Translations under genes and position numbers: made by a program
Source: an uncultured Clostridium sp.
Lineage (GTDB): Bacteria > Bacillota > Clostridia > TANB77 > CAG-508
DNA length: 5,443 nt
Direction: 5' to 3'
NCBI GenBank assembly: GCA_947062645.1
Contig: CAMSQT010000091.1
Span: 1-5,443, forward strand
Shown: one piece after another, positions 1 to 5,400 of the stretch
Layout: every line of letters starts with the position of its first letter
Numbering within the stretch: position 1 is the first letter of the stretch
The notes under the pieces: generated by a model
Told to the model about the DNA's origin: nothing
The model's database searches: none
The model's input: the letters and a program-made list of their open reading frames with translations, nothing else

Positions 1-43
1 ACTCGATCCAACACTCTTTCCCTACACGACGCTCTTCCGATCT
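1..43 (+). other. Illumina adapter sequence (non-genomic)
   Basis: Bases 11-43 are the Illumina TruSeq read-1 adapter, ending in the familiar GCTCTTCCGATCT. The outer 10 bases (ACTCGATCCA) are probably a barcode or primer tail; I do not recognise them. The whole 43-base block recurs as an exact reverse complement at the other end of the window, so it was added during library preparation, as in single-primer amplified synthetic long reads. Genomic sequence begins at base 44. Confidence 0.98.
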
Positions 44-531
44 ACAAAAAAGAAAAGCCCAAAGCAATTGGAAATTCTATTACATTGCCACAAAACATAA
101 CAGAAATAAAAAAATTAGAAGAAATTTTATTAGCATTAGCTGAGCAAGTAACCTATCGTCTAAGAAGACATGAGTTATTAGCAAATACCGTAAATGTACA
201 ATTACGAACCAAAGACTTTGAAGACAGTTCACACCAAGGAAAATTAACAATAGCAACAGCAACTACAAAAGAAATTTATAGCCGAGCCAAACAATTACTA
301 GAAGAAATGTATCAAGATGGCAAGCCTATTAGGTTAATAGGACTAAGAGTAGACAACCTAATTGAAAAAGAAGAAGGGCAACTATCACTTTTTGAGAACA
401 AAGAAAATAAAAAACAAGAAAAACTAGACAAAACAATAGACGCCTTAAAAGAAAAATATGGTTATCATACCATAACAAGAGCAGGAAAAATGAAGTTACA
501 AGATATGCTAAAACCAAAAGACATAAAATAA
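44..531 (+). CDS. dinB: DNA polymerase IV (Y-family), C-terminal part only
   Basis: This is the 3' portion of a translesion DNA polymerase that copies past damaged bases and is tethered to the replication clamp. The frame is open from the adapter junction (first full codon at 46), so the gene is cut by the insert end and the catalytic palm and fingers are missing. The visible part begins with KAIGNSITLP, the typical entry to the little-finger domain. It continues through the R-rich DNA-contact strands (VTYRLRRHE, NVQLRTKDF) and the PIRLIGLRVDNL strand. At 379-393 lies QLSLF, a classic beta-clamp binding motif. After it comes a charged linker and a KEKYGYHTITRAGK segment, a tail found in many clostridial Pol IV proteins. 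TTG at 85 is internal, not a start. The next gene follows after 27 bases with no visible terminator, so the two are probably co-transcribed. Family assignment is firm; DinB rather than another UmuC-like subgroup is slightly less certain. Confidence 0.93.
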
Positions 532-558
532 GCGGTTTTAGGTACGGAGGAAAAGACC

Positions 559-942
559 ATGATAACGACAAAATATCAAATACGATATAAAGAACAAACT
601 GATTCCCAAAAGGAAAACGAAGAAAAGGTTGAACCACAAGACATCGAAAGATTAGAAAGAATAGTAAAAAATGAAATAGGAAAATATACAAAACTATTAC
701 AAGTAATGCCAAACAAGATAAGAATAAAAGACATTAAATATGCTTGGGGGAGCTGTTCTAGCAATCGAAATATTACCATTAATCAAAAGCTAGCCAAAAA
801 GCAAGAAAAAATCATAGAATATGTAGTGTTACACGAAATGTGCCACTTAAAATATATGAACCATTCAAAAGATTTTTGGGATTTGGTAGAAAAATACATG
901 CCAGATTATAAAAAATACAGGACTTTACTTAAAAAATGCTAA
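559..942 (+). CDS. YgjP/DUF45-type zinc metallopeptidase (M48-like), short form
   Basis: A 127-residue protein of the YgjP-like (DUF45) metallopeptidase group, often labelled M48 family and related to the SprT and WLM proteases. The start is fixed by GGAGG at 546-550, eight bases before ATG. It has the family core: WGSCS at residues 63-67, then a helix carrying the zinc motif HEMCH (residues 92-96; His92, Glu93, His96), a probable third ligand His102, and the following KDFW (104-107). The C-terminal helix with MPDYKKYRTLL is also typical. Many relatives are roughly 170-240 residues with a longer N-terminal half; here only about 60 residues precede WGSCS, so this is a minimal version with the active site intact. 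There is no signal peptide or membrane segment, so it should be cytosolic. It lies 27 bases after dinB, probably in one operon, which hints at a DNA-damage context (inference). The natural substrate is unknown. Confidence 0.92.
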   Translation: MITTKYQIRYKEQTDSQKENEEKVEPQDIERLERIVKNEIGKYTKLLQVMPNKIRIKDIKYAWGSCSSNRNITINQKLAKKQEKIIEYVVLHEMCHLKYMNHSKDFWDLVEKYMPDYKKYRTLLKKC

Positions 943-969
943 AAACCAGACAAAATTATCAAATGCCAC

Positions 970-998
970 TTGCTAAGAAATCCAAATTAGTTTATAAT
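970..998 (+). promoter_or_regulatory. Probable sigma-A promoter of the DUF975 gene
   Basis: The -35 box TTGCTA (970-975, 4 of 6 consensus) and the -10 box TATAAT (993-998, 6 of 6) are separated by 17 bases. The site lies in the gap after the metallopeptidase gene. The predicted start of transcription, near 1005, leaves a short leader containing the GAGGAG ribosome site at 1016-1021. Confidence 0.65.
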
Positions 999-1030
999 AA
1001 AAGAAACATAAATTAGAGGAGAAAAAGCAA

Positions 1031-1885
1031 ATGTGGGAAAGAAAAAAAATAAAAGAAAGAGGCAAACAAGTTGTCCATAAAAACTATTGGACAGCTATTG
1101 TTGTATGCTTTTTAATCGCTCTATTTACAGGAGAATTTGGAACCTCAACATTAGGAATATGGCAAGAAGAAGACTCTTTAGATCCAAACTATATTATCCA
1201 CCAACAAGAATATGAAATAGATTCATTTTTTACCAAAAGAGATAGCAAAGAAGCCCTAACAGATACCCAACTAAAAATAGCCAAAGCAACAGAAGCAAAT
1301 CTAAATAGTATCCTAAGACCGCAAAAATACATATTCAAAATATGGGATGCTATCACTTCTTTTCACATCAATCAACCTAAATTAGGAATAGGACTTTCTA
1401 TTGGGGCAGTGATTGCTTTAGTTTTTACTATATTAGTAGCAGACCCTTTAATTGTAGGAGGAAAAAAATATTTTATCAATGCACAAAAAGGAAAAAATGC
1501 TAGAGTTAGAAATTTAGGAGAAGTCTTTCAAAAAGAACATTGGCTAAACGTTGTAGTAATCATGTTTTTAAGAAATTTATACAATGCTCTTTGGTATTTA
1601 ACCATTGTAGGCGGTGTGATAAAAACTTATGAATACAGAATGATACCATATTTACTAGCTGAAAATCCAAATATGAAAAGAAAAGAAGCTTTTCATATTT
1701 CAAAACAAATGATGAAGGGAAACAAATGGAGAGTATTTGTATTAGACATATCTTTTTTTGGATGGTATTTCTTATCTGTCTTGACCTTTGGATTACTAAG
1801 CATTTTATATGTAAATCCATATAATGCAGCTACTAATGCAGAATTATATGTAGAATTAAAACAGGGATTAGATGATATTTCTTAA
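1031..1885 (+). CDS. DUF975 family integral membrane protein
   Basis: A 284-residue membrane protein of the DUF975 family, common in Firmicutes and of unknown function. GAGGAG at 1016-1021 sits nine bases before the ATG. The N-terminus is a short basic cytosolic stretch (WERKKIKERGKQ) followed by KNYW and a first membrane segment at about 19-34. A polar region of about 80 residues (37-115) follows. Further hydrophobic segments lie at about 117-142, 171-196 and 233-262, the last two possibly forming more than one helix each. Family hallmarks in the C-terminal half are EYRMIPYLLAENP (201-213), the KQMMKGNKWRVF block (225-236), SFFGWY (241-246) and VNPY (261-264) followed by a helix ending in ELYVELK. 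It appears to be transcribed alone, with its own promoter and a terminator that overlaps its last codons. The polar loop probably faces outward, but topology was not computed. No enzymatic motif is visible. Confidence 0.87.
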   Translation: MWERKKIKERGKQVVHKNYWTAIVVCFLIALFTGEFGTSTLGIWQEEDSLDPNYIIHQQEYEIDSFFTKRDSKEALTDTQLKIAKATEANLNSILRPQKYIFKIWDAITSFHINQPKLGIGLSIGAVIALVFTILVADPLIVGGKKYFINAQKGKNARVRNLGEVFQKEHWLNVVVIMFLRNLYNALWYLTIVGGVIKTYEYRMIPYLLAENPNMKRKEAFHISKQMMKGNKWRVFVLDISFFGWYFLSVLTFGLLSILYVNPYNAATNAELYVELKQGLDDIS

Positions 1886-1897
1886 AATCCCTGTTTT
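1858..1897 (+). terminator. Intrinsic terminator overlapping the DUF975 3' end
   Basis: AAAACAGGGATT (1858-1869) and AATCCCTGTTTT (1886-1897) form a perfect 12-bp stem with a 16-base loop that includes the stop codon (1883-1885). The left arm is thus also coding sequence for the last residues. The unpaired T tract beyond the stem is weak, so most of the U-run is the base of the stem itself. The hairpin is nearly symmetric (A4 in front, T4 behind) and could act in both directions. Confidence 0.75.
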
Positions 1898-1945
1898 CCA
1901 ATTTAGATCGAAAAAAGAAAGAAAAGAAAATAAAGAATTAAAAAA

Positions 1946-1971
1946 TGTAAAATATTGTAAATAAATGTAAA
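1946..1971. repeat. Three TGTAAA repeats at 10-bp spacing
   Basis: TGTAAA occurs at 1946-1951, 1956-1961 and 1966-1971, exactly one helical turn apart. The first and third copies extend to an identical AAATGTAAAATA (1943-1954 and 1963-1974). They lie about 40-65 bases upstream of the -35 box of the next gene's promoter, in a very A-rich region. They could be a helically phased protein-binding site, a curved-DNA/UP-type activating element, or chance in AT-rich sequence. Confidence 0.5.
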
Positions 1972-2010
1972 ATAATAGCAAAAATTGCGGTGAAAAATAA
2001 TAAAAAATTC

Positions 2011-2039
2011 TTGCCAACACCAACAAAAAGTAGTATTAT
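2011..2039 (+). promoter_or_regulatory. Probable sigma-A promoter of the DUF6514-like gene
   Basis: TTGCCA (2011-2016, 5 of 6) and TATTAT (2034-2039, 5 of 6) are separated by 17 bases. Transcription should begin near 2046, leaving a leader of about 35 bases before the ATG at 2081. That position makes the in-frame GTG at 2051 unusable as a start, because no room remains for a ribosome site. Confidence 0.75.
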
Positions 2040-2080
2040 GAAAAACGTGCGTGTACCAAAGAAGAAAGAAGGGGGAGAAA

Positions 2081-2398
2081 ATGAATACGTTTTTTAGTAG
2101 TACATTTGTTGGAGAAGAAGCATTAAAAGAGGCAGATATTTATCATCCAATCAAGCTAGAATATTATAAACATATAAATGAGCAAACCGAAAGTGAAGCA
2201 AAATTTGGAATTAAAATTATCATAAAGGAATACAAAAAAGAAGGAATAAAAATAGGAAACGAAGAACTTACTGGAATTACTGATGATGAACAAGAAATTG
2301 AAAAACTTTTAAATTATTTAGAAAAAACAGAAGTAACGCCAGTAGATGCAAGTGAAGTATTAAAAGACATAGAAAATAACAAAATAAGAATAAATTAA
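2081..2398 (+). CDS. Small DUF6514-like protein
   Basis: A 105-residue acidic, soluble protein with no signal peptide or membrane segment. The ATG at 2081 is preceded by AAGGGGG (2069-2075), a fair ribosome site. The frame extends back to a GTG at 2051, but that lies only about five bases after the predicted transcription start, so it is rejected. After a variable N-terminus the protein has a beta-strand-like FGIKIIIKE (42-50). A C-terminal block follows with GITDDEQEIEKLLNYL (65-80) and EVTPVDASEVLKD (84-96). This order, a strand followed by a helix with E-KLL-L and then V-TP---VL-D, matches my memory of DUF6514, a clostridial family of unknown function. The assignment is by pattern only. 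It has its own promoter and is not obviously co-transcribed with topA, which also has its own. Confidence 0.65.
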   Translation: MNTFFSSTFVGEEALKEADIYHPIKLEYYKHINEQTESEAKFGIKIIIKEYKKEGIKIGNEELTGITDDEQEIEKLLNYLEKTEVTPVDASEVLKDIENNKIRIN

Positions 2399-2409
2399 AA
2401 TAAAAAAGC

Positions 2410-2438
2410 TTGCAAAATAAAAAGAATTAGGCTAGAAT
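2410..2438 (+). promoter_or_regulatory. Probable sigma-A promoter of topA
   Basis: TTGCAA (2410-2415, 4 of 6) and TAGAAT (2433-2438, 5 of 6) are 17 bases apart. They lie in the 73-base gap before topA, and the expected start is near 2445. The leader then contains AGGAGG (2459-2464), seven bases before the ATG at 2472. No terminator is seen between the DUF6514-like stop and this promoter, so read-through from upstream may also contribute. Confidence 0.6.
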
Positions 2439-2471
2439 ACTAAAGAAAGCAAAAAACAAGGAGGAGACTAT

Positions 2472-4575
2472 ATGGCAGATAAATTAGTAATAGTGGAATC
2501 ACCAGCAAAAGCAAACACCATAAAAAAATTCCTAGGAGGAAGCACAAAAGTAGTAGCATCTATGGGACATATAAGAGATCTTCCAAAATCCAAGATGGGA
2601 ATTGACATCGAGCATGATTTCGAGCCAGAATATATAAATATCAGGGGAAAAGGTGATTTAATCAAATCACTAAAAAAAGAAGCAAAACAAGCAAAAAAAA
2701 TATACATTGCAACTGACCCTGACCGTGAAGGAGAAGCAATTGCATGGCACTTGGCCACTATTTTAAACGAGGAAAAAAAGAAAATAACAAGAGTAACTTT
2801 TAATGAAATAACAAAAGGAGCCGTACAAAAAGCAATCAAAGAACCAAGAGACATTGACATCAATTTAGTAGATGCCCAACAAGCAAGAAGAGTACTAGAT
2901 AGAATTGTAGGCTACAAAATGAGTCCTGTACTTTGGAAAAAAGTAAGAAGAGGACTATCAGCAGGAAGAGTACAATCAGTAGCAGTAAAGCTGATTGTAG
3001 ACAGAGAAGAAGAAATTGAAAAATTCAAACCAGAAGAATACTGGAATTTATACGCAAACTTACAAGACCAAGAAAGCAAAAAACAATTCGAAGCACGTTT
3101 TTTTGGAAAAGACGGTAAAAAGCAAGAAGTTCATAGTGAAGACGAAATGAACAAAATCCTAAAAGAACTAGACAAAGCCCAATACATGATAACAGAAGTG
3201 AAAAAAGGAGAAAAGAAAAGAAATCCAGCACCACCATTTACCACTAGCACTATGCAACAAGAAGCTTCCAGAAAACTAGGTTTTACCTTAAAGAAAACCA
3301 TGTCAATTGCACAAGGATTATATGAAGGCGTAAAAATGCCAGAAAAAGGTACCGTAGGTTTGATTACATACATGAGAACAGACTCAACAAGAATTTCAGA
3401 TGAAGCAAGAGCAGCTGCCAAAGAGCATATTACCAAAGCATATGGCGAAAAATACTATGAAAATAGATATTACAAAACTAGTAAAGATGCTCAAGACGCA
3501 CATGAGGGTATTAGACCTACTTATGCAGATTTAGAGCCTGATAGTATAAAAGATTATTTAAACAAAGACCAATACAAATTATACAAATTAATCTACAATC
3601 GATTTATGGCAAGCCAAATGGCAACAGCAATTTATGACACCATGCAAGTAACCATCGATGCCAATCATTATACCTTTAAAGCAAATGGGCAAAACCTTAA
3701 ATTCAAAGGATTTATGACATTATATGTAGAAGGAACTGACCAAAAGGAAAAAGAAGAAGAAAAAATGTTGCCAGACCTAAAAGAGAAGCAAGAAGTCTTC
3801 CTAAAAAAACTAAATCCAAAACAAAGCTTTACTGAGCCACCACCAAGGTACACAGAAGCAAGCTTAGTAAAAGCCTTAGAAGAAAAAGACATTGGAAGAC
3901 CAAGTACTTATTCACCAACCATTACCACTATTTTAGAAAGAAGATACATCGAAAAAATACAAAAACAATTATCACCAACAGAACTTCGGAAGAATTGTTA
4001 ATAAATTACTAACAGAAAACTTTACCGATGTTATTAATGTAGAATTTACAGCTAAAATAGAAAACGAATTTGACGAAATAGCAAATGGAAAAGAAGAATG
4101 GAAAAAAATGATAAGAGAGTTTTATGGTCCATTTGAAAAAGAAATTGAAAAGGTAGAAAAAGAGTTAGAACATGTAGAGTTAGTTGACGAAGTATCAGAT
4201 GTACCATGTGAAAAATGTGGAAGAATGATGGTCTATAAATTTGGTCGTTATGGAAAATTTTTGGCATGCCCAGGATATCCAGAATGTAAAAATGCAAAAC
4301 CAATTATAGAGACAATTGATGTGCCATGTCCAAAATGTGGAGCAACTGTGCAAGTTCGAAAGACCAAAAGAAAAAGAAACTATTACATTTGCGAAAATAA
4401 CCCAAGTACTTGTGATTACATCTCTTGGAATAAACCAAAGCCAGGAGAGAAATGGAACCCAGAAGAGGCTAAAGAAGTAAAAAAGGAAACGCAAAAAGAA
4501 ACCAAGAAGACAACAAAAAGCACAGCTAAAAAGAAAACAACAAAAAAAACTACCAAAAAGAAAAGTGAAAAATAA
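2472..4575 (+). CDS. topA: DNA topoisomerase I (type IA), interrupted by one frameshift
   Basis: Relaxes negative supercoils by cutting one DNA strand through a 5'-phosphotyrosine link. An excellent AGGAGG (2459-2464) precedes the ATG. The Toprim domain opens with KLVIVESPAKA (catalytic Glu9) and carries TDPDREGE (81-88; Asp82, Asp84, Glu86). LSAGRVQSV (162-170) follows. The active site GLITYMRTDS (296-305) has nucleophile Tyr300 and Arg302. AHEGIRPT (343-350) and EASLVKALEEKDIGRPSTY (462-480) are also intact. After Leu505 (CTT, 3984-3986) the frame reads CGG AAG AAT TGT TAA and stops at 4001. Omitting one base restores LGRIVNKLL and an open frame to 4575, giving 700 residues, normal for clostridial TopA. 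The second part holds two four-cysteine zinc ribbons (Cys codons at 4207, 4216, 4267, 4285 and 4327, 4336, 4390, 4411). It ends in a Lys/Thr-rich tail expected to bind DNA. Since the gene is usually essential and otherwise pristine, an error in the sequence is more likely than a true pseudogene. Confidence 0.96.
3984..3990 (+). other. Frameshift site in topA (one extra base)
   Basis: CTT CGG A is found where conserved TopA sequence predicts CTT GGA (Leu-Gly). The C at 3987 is the simplest extra base. CGG occurs in frame nowhere else that I can find in the window, where arginine is mostly AGA, which supports an insertion. The bases TCGGAAGA here (3986-3993) also match 8 bases of the library adapter, suggesting a technical origin. 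The layout also resembles known +1 slip sites (a CUU codon followed by a rare arginine codon), so a real slip cannot be excluded. Confidence 0.85.
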
Positions 4576-4577
4576 AT

Positions 4578-4636
4578 AAAAATCAAGGTAATGCTTAAAA
4601 ATTGCAAAAAGTTTAAGGATTGCCTTGATTTTTCTT
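4578..4636 (+). terminator. Long intrinsic terminator of topA
   Basis: AAAAATCAAGGTAAT (4578-4592) pairs with ATTGCCTTGATTTTT (4619-4633) as 15 pairs including one U-G. Beyond a G/G mismatch, CTTAAA (4594-4599) pairs with TTTAAG (4612-4617), closing a 12-base loop. The right arm ends in five T residues. It begins two bases after the topA stop codon and ends one base before the -35 box of the tRNA promoter, which insulates the two units. Confidence 0.88.
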
Positions 4637-4663
4637 GACAATAACAAATAAATTTGGTATCAT
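4635..4663 (+). promoter_or_regulatory. Strong sigma-A promoter of the tRNA unit
   Basis: The -35 box is a perfect TTGACA (4635-4640). The spacer is 17 bases and the -10 box is TATCAT (4658-4663, 5 of 6) with an extended TGG just in front (4655-4657). This is the closest match to consensus in the window, as expected for stable RNA genes. Predicted start is near 4670, giving a leader of about 117 bases before the first tRNA. Confidence 0.85.
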
Positions 4664-4669
4664 TAAAAA

Positions 4670-4786
4670 AGTCTTAGGAATATTATTGCCAAAGGGTGCA
4701 TAAACTTAAATTAGAAAAACAACTCTTAAGGAAAATAAATGTAACCTTGGCAAGGCGTAGGTCATAATTCTAAAAAACAAGTATTT
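4670..4786 (+). other. Long tRNA leader with anticodon-arm complement
   Basis: No reading frame is evident here. TTGCCAA (4686-4692) is identical to the tRNA-Gly anticodon loop. TAACCTTGGCAAGG (4742-4755) is the exact reverse complement of 14 bases of the tRNA-Gly anticodon arm (4814-4827), and its TTGGCAA (4747-4753) can also pair with 4686-4692. Because the core is nearly palindromic, the same segment is also a 14-of-15 direct match to 4811-4825. It could be a structured leader, a relic of a decayed tRNA copy, or coincidence. Confidence 0.5.
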
Positions 4787-4860
4787 GCAGGTATAGTTTA
4801 GTGGTAAAACGTAACCTTGCCAAGGTTAAGTTACGGGTCCGATTCCCGTTACCTGCTCCA
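4787..4860 (+). tRNA. tRNA-Gly (anticodon GCC)
   Basis: The full 74-base cloverleaf folds without gaps. The acceptor GCAGGTA pairs perfectly with TACCTGC, followed by discriminator T and an encoded CCA. The D stem is GTTT/AAAC with the loop GG present. The anticodon stem is TAACC/GGTTA around TTGCCAA, giving anticodon GCC, which reads GGC and GGT. The variable loop is four bases and the T stem is ACGGG/CCCGT. The T loop reads TCCGATT, so position 55, almost always U (pseudouridine), is C. It is the first gene of a two-tRNA transcript. Confidence 0.96.
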
Positions 4861-4872
4861 TATAATATATAT

Positions 4873-4946
4873 GGCGATATAGCCAAGTGGTAAGGCACGA
4901 GTCTGCAAAACTCTGATCCCCGGTTCGAATCCGGGTGTCGCCTCCA
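4873..4946 (+). tRNA. tRNA-Cys (anticodon GCA)
   Basis: A 74-base cloverleaf starting 12 bases after tRNA-Gly. The acceptor GGCGATA pairs with TGTCGCC (one U-G), followed by T and an encoded CCA. The anticodon loop CTGCAAA gives anticodon GCA. The T arm is CCCGG/CCGGG with a canonical TTCGAAT loop. The D arm GCCAAGTGGTAAGGC is typical of bacterial tRNA-Cys. The first anticodon-stem pair is C27/U43, a mismatch; the other four pairs are sound. It shares the promoter and terminator of tRNA-Gly. Confidence 0.97.
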
Positions 4947-5014
4947 AGAAATTAGCATTTTAAGCAAATGATACCCGAGTATCACAAAGTATCATATATT
5001 AGCACAAAATGTAG

Positions 5015-5050
5015 AAATACTCTCTTTGTAAGGGAGTATTTTTTGTTTTA
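5015..5050 (+). terminator. Intrinsic terminator of the tRNA unit
   Basis: AAATACTCTCTT (5015-5026) pairs with AAGGGAGTATTT (5030-5041), 12 pairs including one U-G, around a TGT loop. The right arm runs directly into TTTTTTGTTTT (5039-5049). This is a textbook terminator placed 69 bases after tRNA-Cys. The bases between are the 3' trailer, which carries short repeats of GTATCA (4979-4984 and 4989-4994). Confidence 0.9.
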
Positions 5051-5151
5051 GAACATATATACCTATCTTAGATTTTTTAACAGCATAATTCATTCATCAA
5101 TTTTGTTACTTTACTTAAGTTTAAAATATGCAAAAAAAATGTTTTGTTCGC

Positions 5152-5180
5152 TTGTATTTTTAAAACAAATATTATATAGT
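5152..5180 (+). promoter_or_regulatory. Possible promoter of the last gene
   Basis: TTGTAT (5152-5157, 3 of 6) and TATAGT (5175-5180, 5 of 6) are 17 bases apart, upstream of the ribosome site of the last gene. The -35 box is poor, so this promoter may need an activator. It sits in a 186-base gap of very AT-rich sequence after the tRNA terminator (5050-5235) in which I see no other gene. Confidence 0.5.
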
Positions 5181-5190
5181 TATCTATAAC
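5175..5190. promoter_or_regulatory. Nested palindromes over the -10 box, operator candidate
   Basis: TATAGttatCTATA (5175-5188) and GTTATctATAAC (5179-5190) are overlapping perfect inverted repeats covering the predicted -10 box and transcription start of the last gene. This placement suits a repressor site. In AT-rich DNA short palindromes arise by chance, so confidence is limited. Confidence 0.4.
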
Positions 5191-5235
5191 AAGAAAAAGC
5201 TAATTATTTGGAGGAATCAGGAAAGGAGAAATCAA

Positions 5236-5400
5236 ATGAAATCACTAGAGTTAATAGAAGAACTAAATAAAATACTAATAGAATCAAATAAAAGATGCAA
5301 CATAGCTTATGAAAATATAGGAGAACAAGACAGATTAAGAAGTGACATAGAACATGAGATATTAAATAACTATAAAACAATGTCAGCAAAAGAAAAAAGA
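5236..5400 (+). CDS. Unrecognised small protein, N-terminal 55 residues
   Basis: I do not recognise this gene with confidence. The start is well supported: AAGGAG (5223-5228) lies seven bases before the ATG. The 55 visible residues are polar and mostly helical, with no signal peptide, and contain KSLELIEELNKILIES, RCNIAYENIGEQDRLRSD and IEHEILNNY. A helix with a D-x-x-H/E-x-E-like spacing followed by SAKEK weakly recalls small phage-borne proteins of clostridia; this is an impression only. The gene is cut by the library end. The frame would run on into the adapter as RSEERRVGKEC, a known contamination peptide that must not be counted as protein. Codon use matches the neighbours. Its position after tRNA genes would suit the edge of a mobile element, but no integrase or attachment duplicate is visible. 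Confidence 0.7.

Noticed and set aside
1886..2050. Possible small RNA gene in the A-rich gap
   Set aside because: No promoter-terminator pair or stable fold is visible. The only structure is the preceding terminator, the phased repeats and the downstream promoter.
2051..2080. GTG start extending the DUF6514-like protein by 10 residues
   Set aside because: It lies about five bases after the predicted transcription start with no ribosome site. ATG 2081 has AAGGGGG in front.
4108..4575. Separate gene for a 155-residue zinc-ribbon, lysine-rich protein
   Set aside because: It is the C-terminal end of TopA. The open frame extends back from 4108 to 3988 with TopA-like sequence, and ATG 4108 has no ribosome site.
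80..4647. Other long minus-strand frames rich in Leu, Phe and Ile
   Set aside because: They are complements of A-rich coding sequence, lack ribosome sites, overlap well-identified plus-strand genes, and show no recognisable domains.
4670..4786. T-box riboswitch in the tRNA-Gly leader, suggested by GGC in a loop and AGGGTG at 4693-4698
   Set aside because: There is no complete T-box sequence, no Stem I architecture and no antiterminator/terminator pair. The AGGGTG lies upstream of the GGC rather than downstream as required, and T-boxes control protein genes.
4770..4985. Minus-strand reading frame of 71 codons
   Set aside because: It is the antisense of the two tRNA genes. Peptides such as NGNRTRNLTLARL are a well-known spurious product of tRNA regions.
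44..5400. CRISPR array, insertion sequence or known defence genes
   Set aside because: No regularly spaced repeats of suitable length, no transposase frame and no recognisable defence domain were found on either strand.
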